From: Criblamydia sequanensis CRIB-18
GTDB lineage: Bacteria; Chlamydiota; Chlamydiia; Chlamydiales; Criblamydiaceae
Assembly: GCF_000750955.1 (NCBI RefSeq)
Contig: NZ_CCEJ010000010.1
Coordinates: 56,629-120,628, forward strand
Direction of reading: 5' to 3'
Length of the DNA: 64,000 nucleotides
A program made the translations under genes and the position numbers. The notes beneath the pieces were generated by a model that saw only the letters and a program-made list of their open reading frames with translations, had not been told where the DNA came from and ran no database searches. Below, one piece after another: positions 26,866 to 35,759 of the stretch (its first letter is position 1; each line of letters starts with the position of its first letter).

Positions 26866-27933
26866 TTATTTAACGTTAACACTCAATCTTGTATGAAACG
26901 TCATGTTAGTGTTATTAAACGATGTGAAACCAAGGTCTATAATAAGAATTCCATCTTCTTTATTTGGAGTAAAAGTAAATAACCTGCAGGCTTTCTTTTC
27001 ATCGATAGTTTTCATCTTATTGAACTGAGGATCGACTCTGCTGTCATCTAAGCGTTTTATATATCCCAACACTGTCATAGGTCTATCTGATGGATTAAAT
27101 ACCTCAAAACCCACTTCGCGACCTGCCACTAAATCATTTCCTACTGAAACTGGACGCTCTGTTTGAGTATCAACAAAACGTACCAATGCATTAAAACGAG
27201 GTATCGATTCATTATTAATCTCATTAGATCTGATCGTTTCCTCATTCGTCCTAACCTGCTCACCCTGGACCTTGTCTTGATTAATTGCTTGACTTGCAAA
27301 CCGCTGAAAAACTTGAGGAAGCATTGGATCTCTGAAAACTTGTGGAAGCATTGGATCTTTGAAAACCTGTGGAAGCATTTGAGCTAAGAAAGGTCTTTGA
27401 ATGGTCTTTGGAACTTCTTTTTCCTTCTCATATTCCTCATTAACCATCGCTTGAGTTTCTGTATTTGCCAGGTCATTGAAACGTCGTCTTCCAAAACTTA
27501 CCCTTTCGCTTTCTTTTTCTTTCTCTTCAATACTAAGAACAGGATTGTTTGAATCAGAAACTCTTCTTTTAACTTCTCTTTCTTGTTGTTGCTTCGAGGA
27601 ATCAGTCTCTTCCCGATCTCTTTTTCTATTCTTTAAATTTTCACTCACGTTGTCAACCGCTCTCATTACAAAGTCATTTAATGTGCAATCTTCTAATGGG
27701 CTAAAAGAAAAAGAACGGATGTTCGTAGAAGCAATTTTTTTGGTACAGGGATTGTTAACACCTTTTTTTTGTTTTATACGAGTGCTTACCTCGGCAGAAA
27801 CAGTGGCATCGCTTGTATTTTTAATGAAAAGTTCAATGCTTGTGTTCCTTGGAATAGGAGCTCCATCCGGAAGGGGAATGTTTCTTGTTTTATCGTGGGC
27901 GTGAATAAGATATAAAGTCGGAAGACCTTGCAT
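26866..27933 (-). CDS. Two-domain paralogue family member C, NLS-like linker and short repeats
   Basis: At 355 residues this is the longest family member. Domain 1 has PRNTSIELFIKNTSDATVSA and LEDCTLNDFVMRAVD, aligned with the other three. The linker has two basic clusters (KNRKRDREE and REVKRRVSD) spaced like a bipartite nuclear signal, a Glu/Lys-rich stretch, and a triple repeat of DPMLPQVF at about residues 188-210, encoded by a 27-base tandem repeat. Domain 2 (RFNALVRFVDTQTERPVS to the C-terminus) contains NPSDRPMTVLGYIKR and LFTFTPNKEDGILIIDL, like SFTPQSPDGVILYSL in a neighbour. The RBS AGAGGAACAT is well placed. Confidence 0.65.
   Translation of the reverse strand: MQGLPTLYLIHAHDKTRNIPLPDGAPIPRNTSIELFIKNTSDATVSAEVSTRIKQKKGVNNPCTKKIASTNIRSFSFSPLEDCTLNDFVMRAVDNVSENLKNRKRDREETDSSKQQQEREVKRRVSDSNNPVLSIEEKEKESERVSFGRRRFNDLANTETQAMVNEEYEKEKEVPKTIQRPFLAQMLPQVFKDPMLPQVFRDPMLPQVFQRFASQAINQDKVQGEQVRTNEETIRSNEINNESIPRFNALVRFVDTQTERPVSVGNDLVAGREVGFEVFNPSDRPMTVLGYIKRLDDSRVDPQFNKMKTIDEKKACRLFTFTPNKEDGILIIDLGFTSFNNTNMTFHTRLSVNVK
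27308..27384 (-). repeat. 27-base tandem repeat, 2.9 copies, inside the 26866-27933 gene
   Basis: Plus-strand copies start at 27308, 27335 and 27362 (units close to AAAACTTGTGGAAGCATTGG plus 7 bases). They encode the repeated DPMLPQVF peptide and are in frame, so copy-number change would alter linker length without breaking the gene. Confidence 0.8.
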
Positions 27934-28151
27934 ATGTTCCTCTATAATTTCTATGAATTAAATAAAAAATTAAATTTTCAATATTTTTTCATTGAATTAT
28001 AAAGTAAACGCAACAAAATTAGTATCTTTTATTACCTTAACTAATATTTCTTTATTAAAGGAAGCAATCCCTTAAACACAATTATTTTAATTATTTAAGA
28101 ATAGCAAGCCCTTGAATAGGTTATCGGATCATAGCTTTTGTTAAATAAATT

Positions 28152-28190
28152 TAGACTTCTTTCGAAATTTGCTTTGTGATTTAGCGCTCG
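28152..28190 (+). repeat. Repeat sharing an end with the inverted repeat at 29084
   Basis: TAGACTTCTTTCGAAATTTG at 28152-28171 and the following bases resemble, allowing gaps, the right half of the 29084-29160 element read in reverse. It lies directly after the stop of the 28191-29018 gene. It could be a solo element end. Confidence 0.45.
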
Positions 28191-29018
28191 CTATTTTTTA
28201 ACATAGGAGATCTCCTGCTGAAAATAATTCTTTTTTGCTTCCTCAGAGGGTGCCATTTTATTTGATAAAAGAGAATACAGAATAACTCCATCCGGGGATT
28301 GTGGAGTAAAACTACAAATTTGTGCTTTTGCTTTACCCTCAAGTATACCCATTTCCACACCTTCAGCGGGGATTTTAGTCTTTTTATCACCACATGTAAT
28401 GGTAAAAACAAATTTTATTCTTTCTTCGTTTGGATTACTCATAAACACAGCCACTTTACGGTTAGGCTCTAAAAAAGTTTTAAAACCGATCGGCAAATCG
28501 GTTACTGGATCATGAAGCTCCAATTCCGCAAGTTTTTGATCTGTTATTACAGTTTTAGCTTGAGTTGCTTGAACTGAAGAAGCTTCTTTTTCTCCTTCCT
28601 GCCACTCATCATTTTTTTGAGTTTCAAGATCTATTGGGTCAAGATGCTGCCTTTTACTTGCACTTTGCCCTTCTTTCTCTTTATCACTATGAGATGCGGA
28701 TTCCCTGAATCTTTTTTTGGAAACCGCTTCGCCACGCTCCATCAAATTCTCACCCGCCAGATCAACGACTTTTATAACAAAGTCTTTTAACTTACAGTCC
28801 TGATCAGCCATAATGTTAAATTTTACCTTTTGTTTTGAATCTACAACCCTCATCATTCCTTGAGCTAATGCAGAATTCAAAAAAACATGCGCGTAAACTT
28901 TTTGATCCCCTTTATTTTCAACCACAAGAGAGACTTCCTCTCCTTGTAGTATGTTTGTGTCCATTTCTAAAGGAGAGCCCATAGCTTGAGCACTTAAAAG
29001 ATGTAAAGGGGTGAACAT
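28191..29018 (-). CDS. Two-domain paralogue family member B, NLS-like linker
   Basis: This 275-residue relative keeps the plan: beta-rich domain 1 (EEVSLVVENKGDQKVYAHVF, ADQDCKLKDFVIKVVDLAGE), a basic linker (SKKRFRESAS ... SASKRQHL, bipartite in spacing), and domain 2 (ELHDPVTDLPIGFKTFLEP, FTITCGDKKTK, CSFTPQSPDGVILYSLLSNK). There is no signal peptide. The RBS AAGAGGAAC precedes the ATG. The C-terminus ends SYVKK, similar to the neighbours' NVKKD and VNVK endings, so the gene looks complete despite the repeat that begins at its stop. Confidence 0.65.
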   Translation of the reverse strand: MFTPLHLLSAQAMGSPLEMDTNILQGEEVSLVVENKGDQKVYAHVFLNSALAQGMMRVVDSKQKVKFNIMADQDCKLKDFVIKVVDLAGENLMERGEAVSKKRFRESASHSDKEKEGQSASKRQHLDPIDLETQKNDEWQEGEKEASSVQATQAKTVITDQKLAELELHDPVTDLPIGFKTFLEPNRKVAVFMSNPNEERIKFVFTITCGDKKTKIPAEGVEMGILEGKAKAQICSFTPQSPDGVILYSLLSNKMAPSEEAKKNYFQQEISYVKK

Positions 29019-29083
29019 TAGTTCCTCTTAATAAAAAAGGTTATAAAGATTAAAGGTAAGTTCATAATTTTTGCTTAAGGCAT

Positions 29084-29160
29084 TAGACTTCTTTCGAAAC
29101 TCAATTCAATTGTTAAAACAGCCCATTCTTCCAATCAAAGCGAATTTAGGAAGAAGTCTA
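29084..29160. repeat. 77-base element with terminal inverted repeats (MITE-like)
   Basis: TAGACTTCTTTC at 29084-29095 and GGAAGAAGTCTA at 29149-29160 pair at 11 of 12 positions, bounding 77 bases between two paralogue genes. A related end occurs at 28152. No transposase is present; a miniature element or the remains of insertion-sequence ends is inferred. Confidence 0.5.
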
Positions 29161-29217
29161 TTGAAACAAAACTTAAGAATTATAAGTTTAAATAATTCAC
29201 AAAAAAAAGTCGAAAGG

Positions 29218-30048
29218 TTAGTCCTTTTTCACATTTAGTTCTATTTGTTTACGAAAGACTTGATCTAGTTTGACCGGAATATTCGATACAAAATATTCAA
29301 TTATAACCCTACCGTCTGTCGAAGACGCCGGGGAAAAACTACCTATCGGGGCTACTTCACCGGCTTTAACAATTTTTATAGCGATTTCATTAAGCACTTG
29401 TTCCCTTCCTTTAATGAAAGGTATTGCTTTGCCATCGCCACGACTGACTCTGCAGCTACATTTTAATTCTTTTTCTCCGATATTTTTTATAACAATCATT
29501 ACTTCATGGTTCGGGTCTAAAGTATCCCTCTCGGAAATACTATTTTTTGCGGCAATGTCGACCAGTTTAAAAAATATTCTCGGTAATTCTGCACCTTCTG
29601 TTTCCAGAAATGAAGGAGTTGTTGGAGAAGAGGGTGTCGCCTCTATTTGGTTTTCATAATCAGAATCTCTGCTTGTTGTTAGGTCAATACAGGCTTTTTT
29701 AGCTTGAGGTTCGGAAACCTTTTCTTTGCCTTTTTCAGAAACCTCTTCTCTTTTTCTTTTTAGGAGTCCTTCGGTTAAATCCAAATCCACTATTTTCATT
29801 TTGAAATCTTCAAGCTTTGTGTTTTGAATAGTCACGAAATGAAAATTCTTTTTTTTATGCGAATTGATTTTTCTTACCGTTTTTTGTTTAAGAGGTGAGT
29901 TGGGAAGCGATACCTTAGCGAAAACCGCTTGACTTGCACTATTAAAGACGGAGAGGACCACTTCTCTTTTTTCAGGAATCTCAGTTTTATTCTTTATTAT
30001 GGTTTTAGCTTCTTTATCATAAGCTGCAAAAAGAAATAGAGGATTCAT
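29218..30048 (-). CDS. Two-domain paralogue family member A, NLS-like linker
   Basis: This 276-residue protein is the first of the four relatives. Domain 1 has IPEKREVVLSVFNSASQAVF and IQNTKLEDFKMKIVDLDL, closely matching member D. The linker starts with KRKREEVSEKGKEK, a classic monopartite nuclear-signal-like cluster, then QAKKACIDL. Domain 2 has ELPRIFFKLVDIAAKN, VMIVIKNIGEKELKCSCRV and GSFSPASSTDGRVIIEYFVS. No signal peptide. Each member has its own gap and RBS, so they may be transcribed separately. Confidence 0.65.
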   Translation of the reverse strand: MNPLFLFAAYDKEAKTIIKNKTEIPEKREVVLSVFNSASQAVFAKVSLPNSPLKQKTVRKINSHKKKNFHFVTIQNTKLEDFKMKIVDLDLTEGLLKRKREEVSEKGKEKVSEPQAKKACIDLTTSRDSDYENQIEATPSSPTTPSFLETEGAELPRIFFKLVDIAAKNSISERDTLDPNHEVMIVIKNIGEKELKCSCRVSRGDGKAIPFIKGREQVLNEIAIKIVKAGEVAPIGSFSPASSTDGRVIIEYFVSNIPVKLDQVFRKQIELNVKKD

Positions 30049-30198
30049 TATTTCTCGATTATTAAATTGTTAATAATATAATTAAAATTTTTAATTCTGT
30101 AATTATAAAAAAACAATAAACTAATTACAACAATAAAAAAGCATCGTCATTAATTAATATTTTAAACTAGTCTTTTTGGGGTACTTTGAAGATTTTTT

Positions 30199-30230
30199 TA
30201 AAAGAAGCCGATTTAAATCGGCTTCTTTTA
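30199..30230 (-). terminator. Rho-independent terminator of the acylase-family gene
   Basis: A perfect palindrome AAAGAAGCCGATTT/AAATCGGCTTCTTT (30201-30228) sits a few bases past the stop at 30235 and is flanked by T/A runs on both sides, so it could act in either direction. Confidence 0.75.
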
Positions 30231-30234
30231 TGAC

Positions 30235-32736
30235 TTAATCATTAATTTTGAAAGGCGGGTTGGTTCGAAGTTGTAATTGAGAGAAGAGCGGCTGCTGATC
30301 AAAACAGTGTTTGTTAAATTTAGGGGTTCCTCGAGGGTTGCCTAAAATTTCACCCGATTGACCAAGCGCTAGGATGCTCTGCATTTTTATTTCAAGCGGC
30401 GTAAATTCCGCCATTAGGATGCAGCCTGAAACATTGCACATAGGCATTTCTTGAACTGCGCCTAAAACAAGGTTTTCAAATTGGTAAACTCCCCTTTTGC
30501 CTTCTCCCCAAGGTCTTGCACTGAACCCTCCAAGAACGCTCAAAGCAAAATCAAGCTCTTGAGTTATAATCTCGTCTATAGAAGGCTGGTCATTTAACCA
30601 ATCATTAAAGAAAAGAGTATTATCAAAAGCAAGGTTGAAAATTCTTGAAAGAGTATTGGCTTGGCTTGTCAACTCATTTGTCGAACCGTAGGCATTCTCT
30701 AAGGGAATAGGGTCGCTTGGAGTGGCTGACGCAACCTCTCGAGTTGTTCCCTCTAAATAAGGATTTAACACACGATTTGCAACCGCATTTAACCAAACGC
30801 TAGATAAGATTCTTTGGTCGCTAATATCTAAGCCATTTAGAATATTATCTAAGTCTCCATCAAACCAATTTCCTTCAAAATCTTGTAAGAGAGCCACGGC
30901 TTGCAAACGCTCCGGGGTTGGAAGATTGTGGACGGCTTGAAAAAATCTTTCCTTAAAAAGAAAGGTAAATAAATCCGCATCTTTATCAGGATCGTCTACA
31001 TGAAAAGCCGTGTTGCTGTTAGCAAGGTATTGTCTTAGGCCAATATTCTTAAGGTCATCAAAAGATAATTTTGTGAAGGATCGGATGTATTGATCAAGCC
31101 AGAACATGCGGTTTACTCCTACCGGGTCAATAGTATCGCTTGATCCTTCCGCCCCTTGCTTGAATAAGGAGTTCCATCCCACATAATAACCTTGGGAGGT
31201 GTTTGTGTCTAACAAAGGTTCTTTAGCTATATTATCATAGGAATAAACAGAGTTCGACGGAATAGGATTATTGGCAACCCCTTGCGGCAATCTTCGATCA
31301 TACATCGAATTAAGCTTCGTCCATCCACCGGTATGAAAAGCTGAAATGTTATTTGAAGAATCAACATAATCCCCTTCAAGCAAAAGGATATCTGCTTGCC
31401 AAGCAGGATTCAAAAGAGTATTAACAAACTCATTATGATTTTTTGCAAAAGCCGATTCAAGAAGGGCATTAATAGCTCTTAATTGCTTATCAATATAAAC
31501 AGATCTTAAAGTGACGATCGTTTCAGTATTAGCTGTGATGGGGTAGGTTATTACCCACCCGCCTGATACGCTTCTATATATTGGCAGTTCAAGGGGTTCT
31601 TCATCTAAGATTTGAATTGTATCTGTTCGGACTAAAGTCGCGTTTTCAACAGGCTCAAATAAAAAGTCATTAGAGGGTAGGTGCCCAACTTGTACCCCAA
31701 CTCCGTAGTTATTAAATACACCATTAGGTGTCATTGGAAAGGTCGGTATCGTAAAGTAATTTCCTCGCAGTCCGATATTATTTTTTTCAATCCTGACTTG
31801 ATAAAAATCGCTTGGCTGATTGTAGTTTGGCTGGGGAGCGATGCGGATCATGGGGTTGCCGGAAAGCGATTTTTGCGCGCTGATCGCCTGTCCATTGCTT
31901 CCAAGACCGGGTATTTTTTTAGTATAGCTTTTTTGAATGGCATGCATCTTTTTAGATAAATCTTTTGCCATTTGGGTAACTTGTTTTGAACTTTCTTTTG
32001 AAATCTCTCTTGTTTCTAAGGCCAAAGGCTCTTCTTCCTCAAGAAGATTTACATCCCCGGGAACGATCGTAAATTGTGATTTTACCTGTTTGGTTGTCGG
32101 GTTGATGTCATCAAAAATTTTTTTAGCTTTGTTAAATCCAAAATTTTCTACAAGCACTTCGAAGTCTGAAAGATTATCTATTTGGTAAGTCGGGATGGAA
32201 GAGGGTGAAAATTGTTGTAAAATGAATTGGTTGGTTCGAAGGATGTCATAGAATGTAAAGCGAGGGATGGGATTGGATCTTCCAAAACCGATAGCTCGTA
32301 GCTCAAAAGGCATTTTCGATACATTCTCATTCACCTTATCGACATATTCATTAAGACCCTTTACAAAATTTTTATAGAATTTTTTTGTTTTGGTTGTGAA
32401 ATAAGCATCAATTTGATTTTTGACTTCTTCGTTTGTGTAATTAAGCTGATGCTGCAAAATATCTGAGTCAATAAGGTCTTCGCCAAAGTATTGAGCGGCT
32501 CTGCCGTTAGCAAGTTGCACAGTAAAGAAAATTTGCCATAAGCGGTCTTGGGCTTGAACATAACCGATGGCGTGGGCAATTTCTTTAAGGTTCCCTCCCT
32601 TAATTGCGGGCATGCCGAATGCGTCTCGTTTAATAGTCACGCCATCGCTTGCGGAAGCGGCTATTTCAGCATTCGCAAAAGATGTGGTAAGTAGGGTCAA
32701 AGTTAGGATAAAAGAACAAAATCTTTTTTTTCTCAT
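30235..32736 (-). CDS. Penicillin-acylase-family (Ntn-hydrolase) protein, secreted
   Basis: This 833-residue protein has a signal peptide (from the ATG at 32736, with AGGAG five bases upstream) and the penicillin-amidase layout: an alpha-like region with DGVTIKRDAFGMPAI and IGYVQAQDRLWQ, a spacer, then the autocatalytic cleavage site IPGLGSNGQAI with the nucleophile Ser280, and a long beta-like chain. Family members hydrolyse acyl-amide bonds in beta-lactams, acyl-homoserine lactones or lipopeptides. The usual SNAW is SNGQ here, and the usual NDPHL stretch is not obvious, so activity may differ. It is a single-gene unit with its own terminator. Confidence 0.85.
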   Translation of the reverse strand: MRKKRFCSFILTLTLLTTSFANAEIAASASDGVTIKRDAFGMPAIKGGNLKEIAHAIGYVQAQDRLWQIFFTVQLANGRAAQYFGEDLIDSDILQHQLNYTNEEVKNQIDAYFTTKTKKFYKNFVKGLNEYVDKVNENVSKMPFELRAIGFGRSNPIPRFTFYDILRTNQFILQQFSPSSIPTYQIDNLSDFEVLVENFGFNKAKKIFDDINPTTKQVKSQFTIVPGDVNLLEEEEPLALETREISKESSKQVTQMAKDLSKKMHAIQKSYTKKIPGLGSNGQAISAQKSLSGNPMIRIAPQPNYNQPSDFYQVRIEKNNIGLRGNYFTIPTFPMTPNGVFNNYGVGVQVGHLPSNDFLFEPVENATLVRTDTIQILDEEPLELPIYRSVSGGWVITYPITANTETIVTLRSVYIDKQLRAINALLESAFAKNHNEFVNTLLNPAWQADILLLEGDYVDSSNNISAFHTGGWTKLNSMYDRRLPQGVANNPIPSNSVYSYDNIAKEPLLDTNTSQGYYVGWNSLFKQGAEGSSDTIDPVGVNRMFWLDQYIRSFTKLSFDDLKNIGLRQYLANSNTAFHVDDPDKDADLFTFLFKERFFQAVHNLPTPERLQAVALLQDFEGNWFDGDLDNILNGLDISDQRILSSVWLNAVANRVLNPYLEGTTREVASATPSDPIPLENAYGSTNELTSQANTLSRIFNLAFDNTLFFNDWLNDQPSIDEIITQELDFALSVLGGFSARPWGEGKRGVYQFENLVLGAVQEMPMCNVSGCILMAEFTPLEIKMQSILALGQSGEILGNPRGTPKFNKHCFDQQPLFSQLQLRTNPPFKIND

Positions 32737-32850
32737 GTCGTCTCCTGATGGGTCATCTAATCCTAAAACCTTTTCCAAAACGACCTATTCATGTCAAGGA
32801 ATAAATAGAATTGAGTTAAATAAAACACGCTTGCTAACTTACTTTACGAC

Positions 32851-32896
32851 AAAAGCGAGAAAGCCGAGGTCTTTAGGCGTGAGCTTTCTCGCTTTT
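32851..32896. terminator. Strong hairpin, possible orphan terminator
   Basis: A perfect 14-base stem (AAAAGCGAGAAAGC / GCTTTCTCGCTTTT) with an 18-base loop. No intact gene ends next to it, so it may be left over from a lost gene, perhaps the relic at 32952-33132. Confidence 0.45.
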
Positions 32897-32951
32897 ATCG
32901 TAAGCAGCCTTCGGCCGGGGGCTCGATTTTGCGGCCACTTTTTCGGAAAAA

Positions 32952-33132
32952 ATGATGGTTTTGGCAAATGAATCCGATTTAACCTTATCTTTCGGAAGAA
33001 GACGTCTTTTTCTTATTTGATAATCACTTTTTAATCGAATATTATCAACTAGAGGAGGGTCGTTTTCCTGAAGCTAACGGAAATATGAAGTATTGGCATC
33101 GATACCCTATCGTCGCTAAAAAAATAGACTAA
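32952..33132 (+). pseudogene. Short decayed coding stretch
   Basis: ATG at 32952 reads MMVLANESDLTLSFG; in the next frame the sequence continues EEDVFFLFDNHFLIEYYQLE and on through WHRYPIVAKKID to a TAA. The phrases look coding, and one frame change near 32995 joins them. I do not recognise the family. Confidence 0.35.
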
Positions 33133-33221
33133 GGCTTGTATCTAGAGAAATTTCCTGATAGGATTTTGTTTATAAATTTTTTTATAGTGGCAAGCTAGAT
33201 TGACTTCATTTAAGGATTTGT

Positions 33222-34082
33222 ATGTCGAGCGTGACTCCCCCTTCCGGTTTAAGCACCCTCTTTATTGCTTGCGATAACATTTGCGACTACATTCCTGTTA
33301 TCAGCACGATAACCAATCTTTTTTTTGGCATTCTTGAAAAGATGGTTCTCGTATATGTCCAATCGACTTCCCTAAAAGAAAATCATTATTTTTCTTATAT
33401 AAAGGACAAGAGTATTTTTCGTTGCATTACTTTATTAGTTCCCTTCCTTGGCAACATCCTAGTCGGTATTCTTGACTTGATTAACAAAAAACCGAAAGAA
33501 GAGAATGATTTTGATTTTCTAGCTCGTATTCAAGGAATAGACTTAAGTGCTATGCCGAAGTCTATTTATGAAAATAATTTAGTTAAAGCGCAAGAAATGA
33601 TTAACGCTTTAACTGAATCGCTTGATTCTCAAATAGAAAATTTGAAAGGAGCATTGAATGATTTTAAATCAGCCTCTGTCCAACCTCAAATAATAAATGA
33701 AGAGTGGAATGAAATAAAAACTTCTTTTTCAGACATAAAAAAACAAAAGGTTGCTCTTGAAAATAGTAAGCTTAGTCAGCATCCCAAGATTTTTCCAAAA
33801 TTACAAAAACTGTTAGATTTACAAAAATCATTCATCGCTTGGAGACATTCCAATTATAAAAAATATATTGACACCCTAACCAATGAAGAAACTCTTAAAG
33901 AAGCACAAAGATATTACATTTCCACTTTTAACCCTCTGTTTAAACCATTAGAGATTGAATCACCTAAAGAACTAATGGCTGCAGTTTTGAATAGAATTGA
34001 GGATCTTGCTAAAAGCGATGAAGAACACCTCATAATAGAATTGGAAGAACTTCATTTAAAATTTAATTCATCTTTAGTGTAA
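33222..34082 (+). CDS. Chlamydia-type hypothetical protein with two hydrophobic lobes
   Basis: This 286-residue protein has two hydrophobic segments in its first 90 residues (PVISTITNLFFGILEKMVLV and FRCITLLVPFLGNILVGIL) separated by a short polar loop, then a long charged, mostly helical tail with coiled-coil character (LTESLDSQIENLKGAL, KKQKVALENSKL). The layout (paired membrane lobes plus cytosolic helical tail) resembles inclusion-membrane or other membrane-anchored effectors of chlamydiae, but no family match is claimed. It is convergent with and slightly overlaps the C45-type gene. Confidence 0.6.
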   Translation: MSSVTPPSGLSTLFIACDNICDYIPVISTITNLFFGILEKMVLVYVQSTSLKENHYFSYIKDKSIFRCITLLVPFLGNILVGILDLINKKPKEENDFDFLARIQGIDLSAMPKSIYENNLVKAQEMINALTESLDSQIENLKGALNDFKSASVQPQIINEEWNEIKTSFSDIKKQKVALENSKLSQHPKIFPKLQKLLDLQKSFIAWRHSNYKKYIDTLTNEETLKEAQRYYISTFNPLFKPLEIESPKELMAAVLNRIEDLAKSDEEHLIIELEELHLKFNSSLV

Positions 34083-35483
34083 TAGCTTTTCTAAAGTAAC
34101 ATTATGCAAAGGCTCTTTTCCGGCAAAAGCATTATCAAGCGCCAATCCGAAATAATCCCTTTCAGGAATCATAACGACCCTATGGGTTGTCATCACATTG
34201 TTTACAGGCAGAAGCTCCAAAACCCTTTCAATCTCTTGAACATTTTCCTCAAAAAATTGATCAATGACTTCTTGACGCTCTTTGCTATGATGCAGATCGC
34301 AACTTGGATTGGGTCCATAACGGCAGTTTAAAGTAGCTAAAGGCTTTTCCCTATATTCACGTATTACATTAGAGCCATCTTCTGCTTGTGCAAAGTGAAT
34401 GGAAAGAGCCTTTTTTGCTTTATCTGCAACTGTTAAATGATAAGGCCCAAAAGGTGAAAATTCTTCGAGAAAAGCCCTTACATCGTCCGTATCTTTACAA
34501 GTGTCCAAGCACATGCGATTATAGATGCAAGCAGGTATTCCCTTAGCTTCTTTTGTATTTCCCTCGCAAACATTCATCCCGATTGCAAGCCCCATTTCAT
34601 TCATTCCGGTTAGGGTTCCAACAAACCCCGGTGTACAAACTTCAACGGTATTAAGGTAGTCTTCATTAGTATAGCGACGATTGATAATAAGGCTATAAGA
34701 GCCGGCAATTCCCAAAGACGGCCAATCCATGTTCCTTGCAAAGACAAGCTCTCCTTCTTGATTTTTAGAAACTATGGCAGCGCAAGCCATCTTAAAGTTT
34801 TTTGGCTGGAAGTGAATGGAATCAGGCATGAAATGAAACAAAAATATATCATCAAAGGTCATGTGCTTTGGTTTTTTATCGCAATTTTCTTGAGCCCATC
34901 GCTCATAGCCTTCAAGAAGACCTTCCATTTCATCCATATATCTTTTAGGGATATTCTCCTTCATGGTATTAAGAAAGGATGTAAGATTCGAAGCTCTTGG
35001 CTGACGGGCTATCGTATGAAGCACTAAGCCAAATCGTTTTGCAAGATTGCTGATAGCTTCTCCGCATAGATACCCTTGAGCTGCCCCGCAAACCCTTGGA
35101 TTATCCGCATCTAGGGCAAGAATTGGAATTTCCCCTTCATAGTATAGTTTTCCGCCTTCACAGCAGTTAGGCTTAAAGGCATGATTTTTCATGTCGTGGT
35201 GGGGCGGAACAATCGCATCAAGCGCCAAAAGAGCGGCTCCTGAAGCCAGAGTTACTAATGTCCCGGCTATTCTTAAACTAATTTTACAGCTTAATTTTTT
35301 TGTTACACGCGTGTCCATGCAAGAAGAAGCTAATAACCCAACCCCTAGAATTGAAAAAGCAACTTTAAGCACCTTAACAGCTTTAGGGTTCTTGTGAATC
35401 CATAGCTCGATTTGCTGTTCAACATTTAAAAAAATTGGCCAAGATGAAGAAGGATCGGCGGCTTTTGCTTGCATATAGAACAC
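34074..35483 (-). CDS. Membrane-anchored C45/acid-ceramidase-type Ntn hydrolase
   Basis: This 469-residue protein has hydrophobic segments in the first 95 residues (VLKVAFSILGVGLLASS, GTLVTLASGAALLALDA), then a hydrolase domain. The likely N-terminal nucleophile is Cys234 in KMACAAIVSKNQ, followed by VFARNMDW (residues 248-254), GFVGTLTGMNEMGLAIGMN and YGPNPSCD, the pattern of the acid-ceramidase/N-acylethanolamine amidase/C45 (isopenicillin acyltransferase-like) group. These enzymes self-cleave before the Cys and then hydrolyse amide-linked acyl chains. The substrate here is unknown; ceramides or acyl peptides are possibilities. The region before Cys234 would act as a pro-segment. Confidence 0.8.
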   Translation of the reverse strand: MFYMQAKAADPSSSWPIFLNVEQQIELWIHKNPKAVKVLKVAFSILGVGLLASSCMDTRVTKKLSCKISLRIAGTLVTLASGAALLALDAIVPPHHDMKNHAFKPNCCEGGKLYYEGEIPILALDADNPRVCGAAQGYLCGEAISNLAKRFGLVLHTIARQPRASNLTSFLNTMKENIPKRYMDEMEGLLEGYERWAQENCDKKPKHMTFDDIFLFHFMPDSIHFQPKNFKMACAAIVSKNQEGELVFARNMDWPSLGIAGSYSLIINRRYTNEDYLNTVEVCTPGFVGTLTGMNEMGLAIGMNVCEGNTKEAKGIPACIYNRMCLDTCKDTDDVRAFLEEFSPFGPYHLTVADKAKKALSIHFAQAEDGSNVIREYREKPLATLNCRYGPNPSCDLHHSKERQEVIDQFFEENVQEIERVLELLPVNNVMTTHRVVMIPERDYFGLALDNAFAGKEPLHNVTLEKLLH

Positions 35484-35586
35484 CTCTCTAAATATTATTT
35501 TACTTCAGGAAGAAATGGCAATTAATAAAAACTATAAATAAGTTTGGTTCTAAAACCAACTGCTTTTATAGAGAGAATGGCTTTTT

Positions 35587-35751
35587 ATGAACACAAAAAC
35601 AAACGATAGGGCCTATTTAGGGCGTTATTTAATTGAAAAGAGCCCAGACTCTTTTTTAACTGAAGGGGATTTCTGGGTTGTTTCCTTCTTTAACCTAGAG
35701 GCAAGAACTACCGCGGCCGGCTTGGAAATCATAGAAAAAAAACTTATTTAA
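35587..35751 (+). CDS. Small hypothetical protein
   Basis: A 54-codon frame (MNTKTNDRAYLGRYLIEKS ... IIEKKLI) ends 8 bases before the start of the HhH protein gene, with the next gene's RBS (AAGGAAAAGC) right after its stop. The amino acid composition is protein-like and the tight spacing suggests a two-gene unit. No family recognised. Confidence 0.5.
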   Translation: MNTKTNDRAYLGRYLIEKSPDSFLTEGDFWVVSFFNLEARTTAAGLEIIEKKLI

Positions 35752-35759
35752 GGAAAAGC

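Larger units (their letters stand above)
32737..33221. other. Intergenic region with a strong hairpin and a short relic
   Basis: This gap separates the divergent acylase-family gene and the 33222 gene. It holds a long hairpin (32851-32896) and a short decayed coding stretch (32952-33132). Promoters for both neighbours should be here, but no hexamer pair stands out. Confidence 0.5.

Noticed and set aside
28181..28411. 76-codon minus-strand frame overlapping a paralogue gene
   Set aside because: It lies in a second frame inside the 28191-29018 gene, which fits the paralogue family; the extra frame has poor composition.
31681..32188. Plus-strand frames opposite the acylase-family gene
   Set aside because: They are antisense shadows of a well-supported 833-residue protein and have no RBS or recognisable domain.
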